A DNA stretch of 44,045 nucleotides, taken from Shewanella xiamenensis. GTDB taxonomy: Bacteria > Pseudomonadota > Gammaproteobacteria > Enterobacterales > Shewanellaceae. A program made the position numbers and the translations under genes. Location of the stretch: the NCBI RefSeq assembly GCF_014647135.1, contig NZ_BMOP01000031.1, positions 1 through 44,045 on the forward strand, read 5' to 3'. Of the stretch, positions 43,892 through 44,045 are shown piece after piece; the first letter of the stretch is position 1, and each line of letters opens with the position of its first letter. The notes under the pieces are model-generated. The model ran no database searches. It had not been told where the DNA came from and saw only the letters and a program-made list of their open reading frames with translations.

Positions 43892-44045
43892 TTAAAACGT
43901 TAAACTTAACCCCTGAGCGGCTTTGTTTCCTAAATCGAGTGAGCGAACAACACTCTCATCATTGTTCAAATATCAAGCTACATAGTGGGTTTCAGGCATA
44001 CCTAGCCCAGTAAGTTTGTTCAAAGCCCTAATCATCGCGTAAGCT
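43892..44045 (-). pseudogene. 3' remnant with internal stop, possibly transposase
   Basis: The minus strand encodes AYAMIRALNKLTGLGMPETH and YVA, then an in-frame TGA, then YLNNDESVVRSLDLGNKAAQ to the TAA at 43892. The register is consistent over 51 codons, so a single gene with one stop, cut by the window edge, is plausible. The MIRALNKLTGLGMPET stretch reminds me of some transposase C-termini, but this is a weak impression. DLGNKA also appears in the remnant at the left edge of the window. Confidence 0.35.

Overview
The window looks like chromosomal DNA of a Shewanella-type gammaproteobacterium. It carries a complete, attenuated histidine operon in the gammaproteobacterial order (hisGDCBHAF-hisIE, with fused hisB and hisIE), then a TyrP-type permease and a ydbH-ynbE-ydbL set. 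The genus is inferred from gene order and protein character; no rRNA or other marker gene is present.

Layout. 1-1200: a frameshifted gene remnant and an unrecognised 284-residue gene. 1450-9600: his promoter region, leader peptide with six consecutive His codons, attenuator, and eight his genes. 10313-11500: aromatic amino acid permease. 11759-15515: AsmA-like inner-membrane protein YdbH, lipoprotein YnbE and periplasmic YdbL, closed by a strong terminator at 15558. From about 15600 to the right edge the DNA is accessory: more AT-rich, mostly on the minus strand, and made of small modules. It opens with a tRNA 3'-end-like fragment followed by a terminator (minus strand, 16031-15975), a plausible attachment-site scar.

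The accessory region holds: (a) small minus-strand ORFs, including an orphan antitoxin-like protein at 16833-16991; (b) an XRE regulator, a small membrane protein and a lipoprotein; (c) a minus-strand defence-like operon: BrxR/CapW-type WYL regulator, SNF2 helicase, large beta-class adenine methyltransferase and type III Res-like helicase-nuclease (32806 to 22549). It is followed by a small immunity-like gene, a 907-residue ankyrin protein and a 46-residue acidic repeat peptide, and ends at a terminator near 18500; (d) a second minus-strand cluster: MerR regulator, VIT-VWA protein, 55-residue membrane protein, YaaW/UPF0174-like protein and a single-pass membrane protein (38475 to 33554); (e) a decayed IS3-family element; (f) a zeta-toxin-like kinase with a small downstream partner homologous to the 16833 protein; (g) a short tyrosine recombinase whose box-II histidine reads as asparagine; (h) an AbiEi/AbiEii toxin-antitoxin pair; (i) a degraded fragment at the right edge.

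How the parts may work together: the WYL protein is the likely autorepressor of cluster (c), in which Mod would mark self DNA while the SNF2 motor and Res nuclease act on unmarked DNA. That set mixes DISARM-like and type III restriction parts and matches neither fully. Cluster (d) has no function I can name, but its MerR control, VWA scaffold and membrane proteins suggest a regulated envelope-associated stress or defence device. These two clusters, and the repeated zeta-partner family, are the best places to look for something undescribed.
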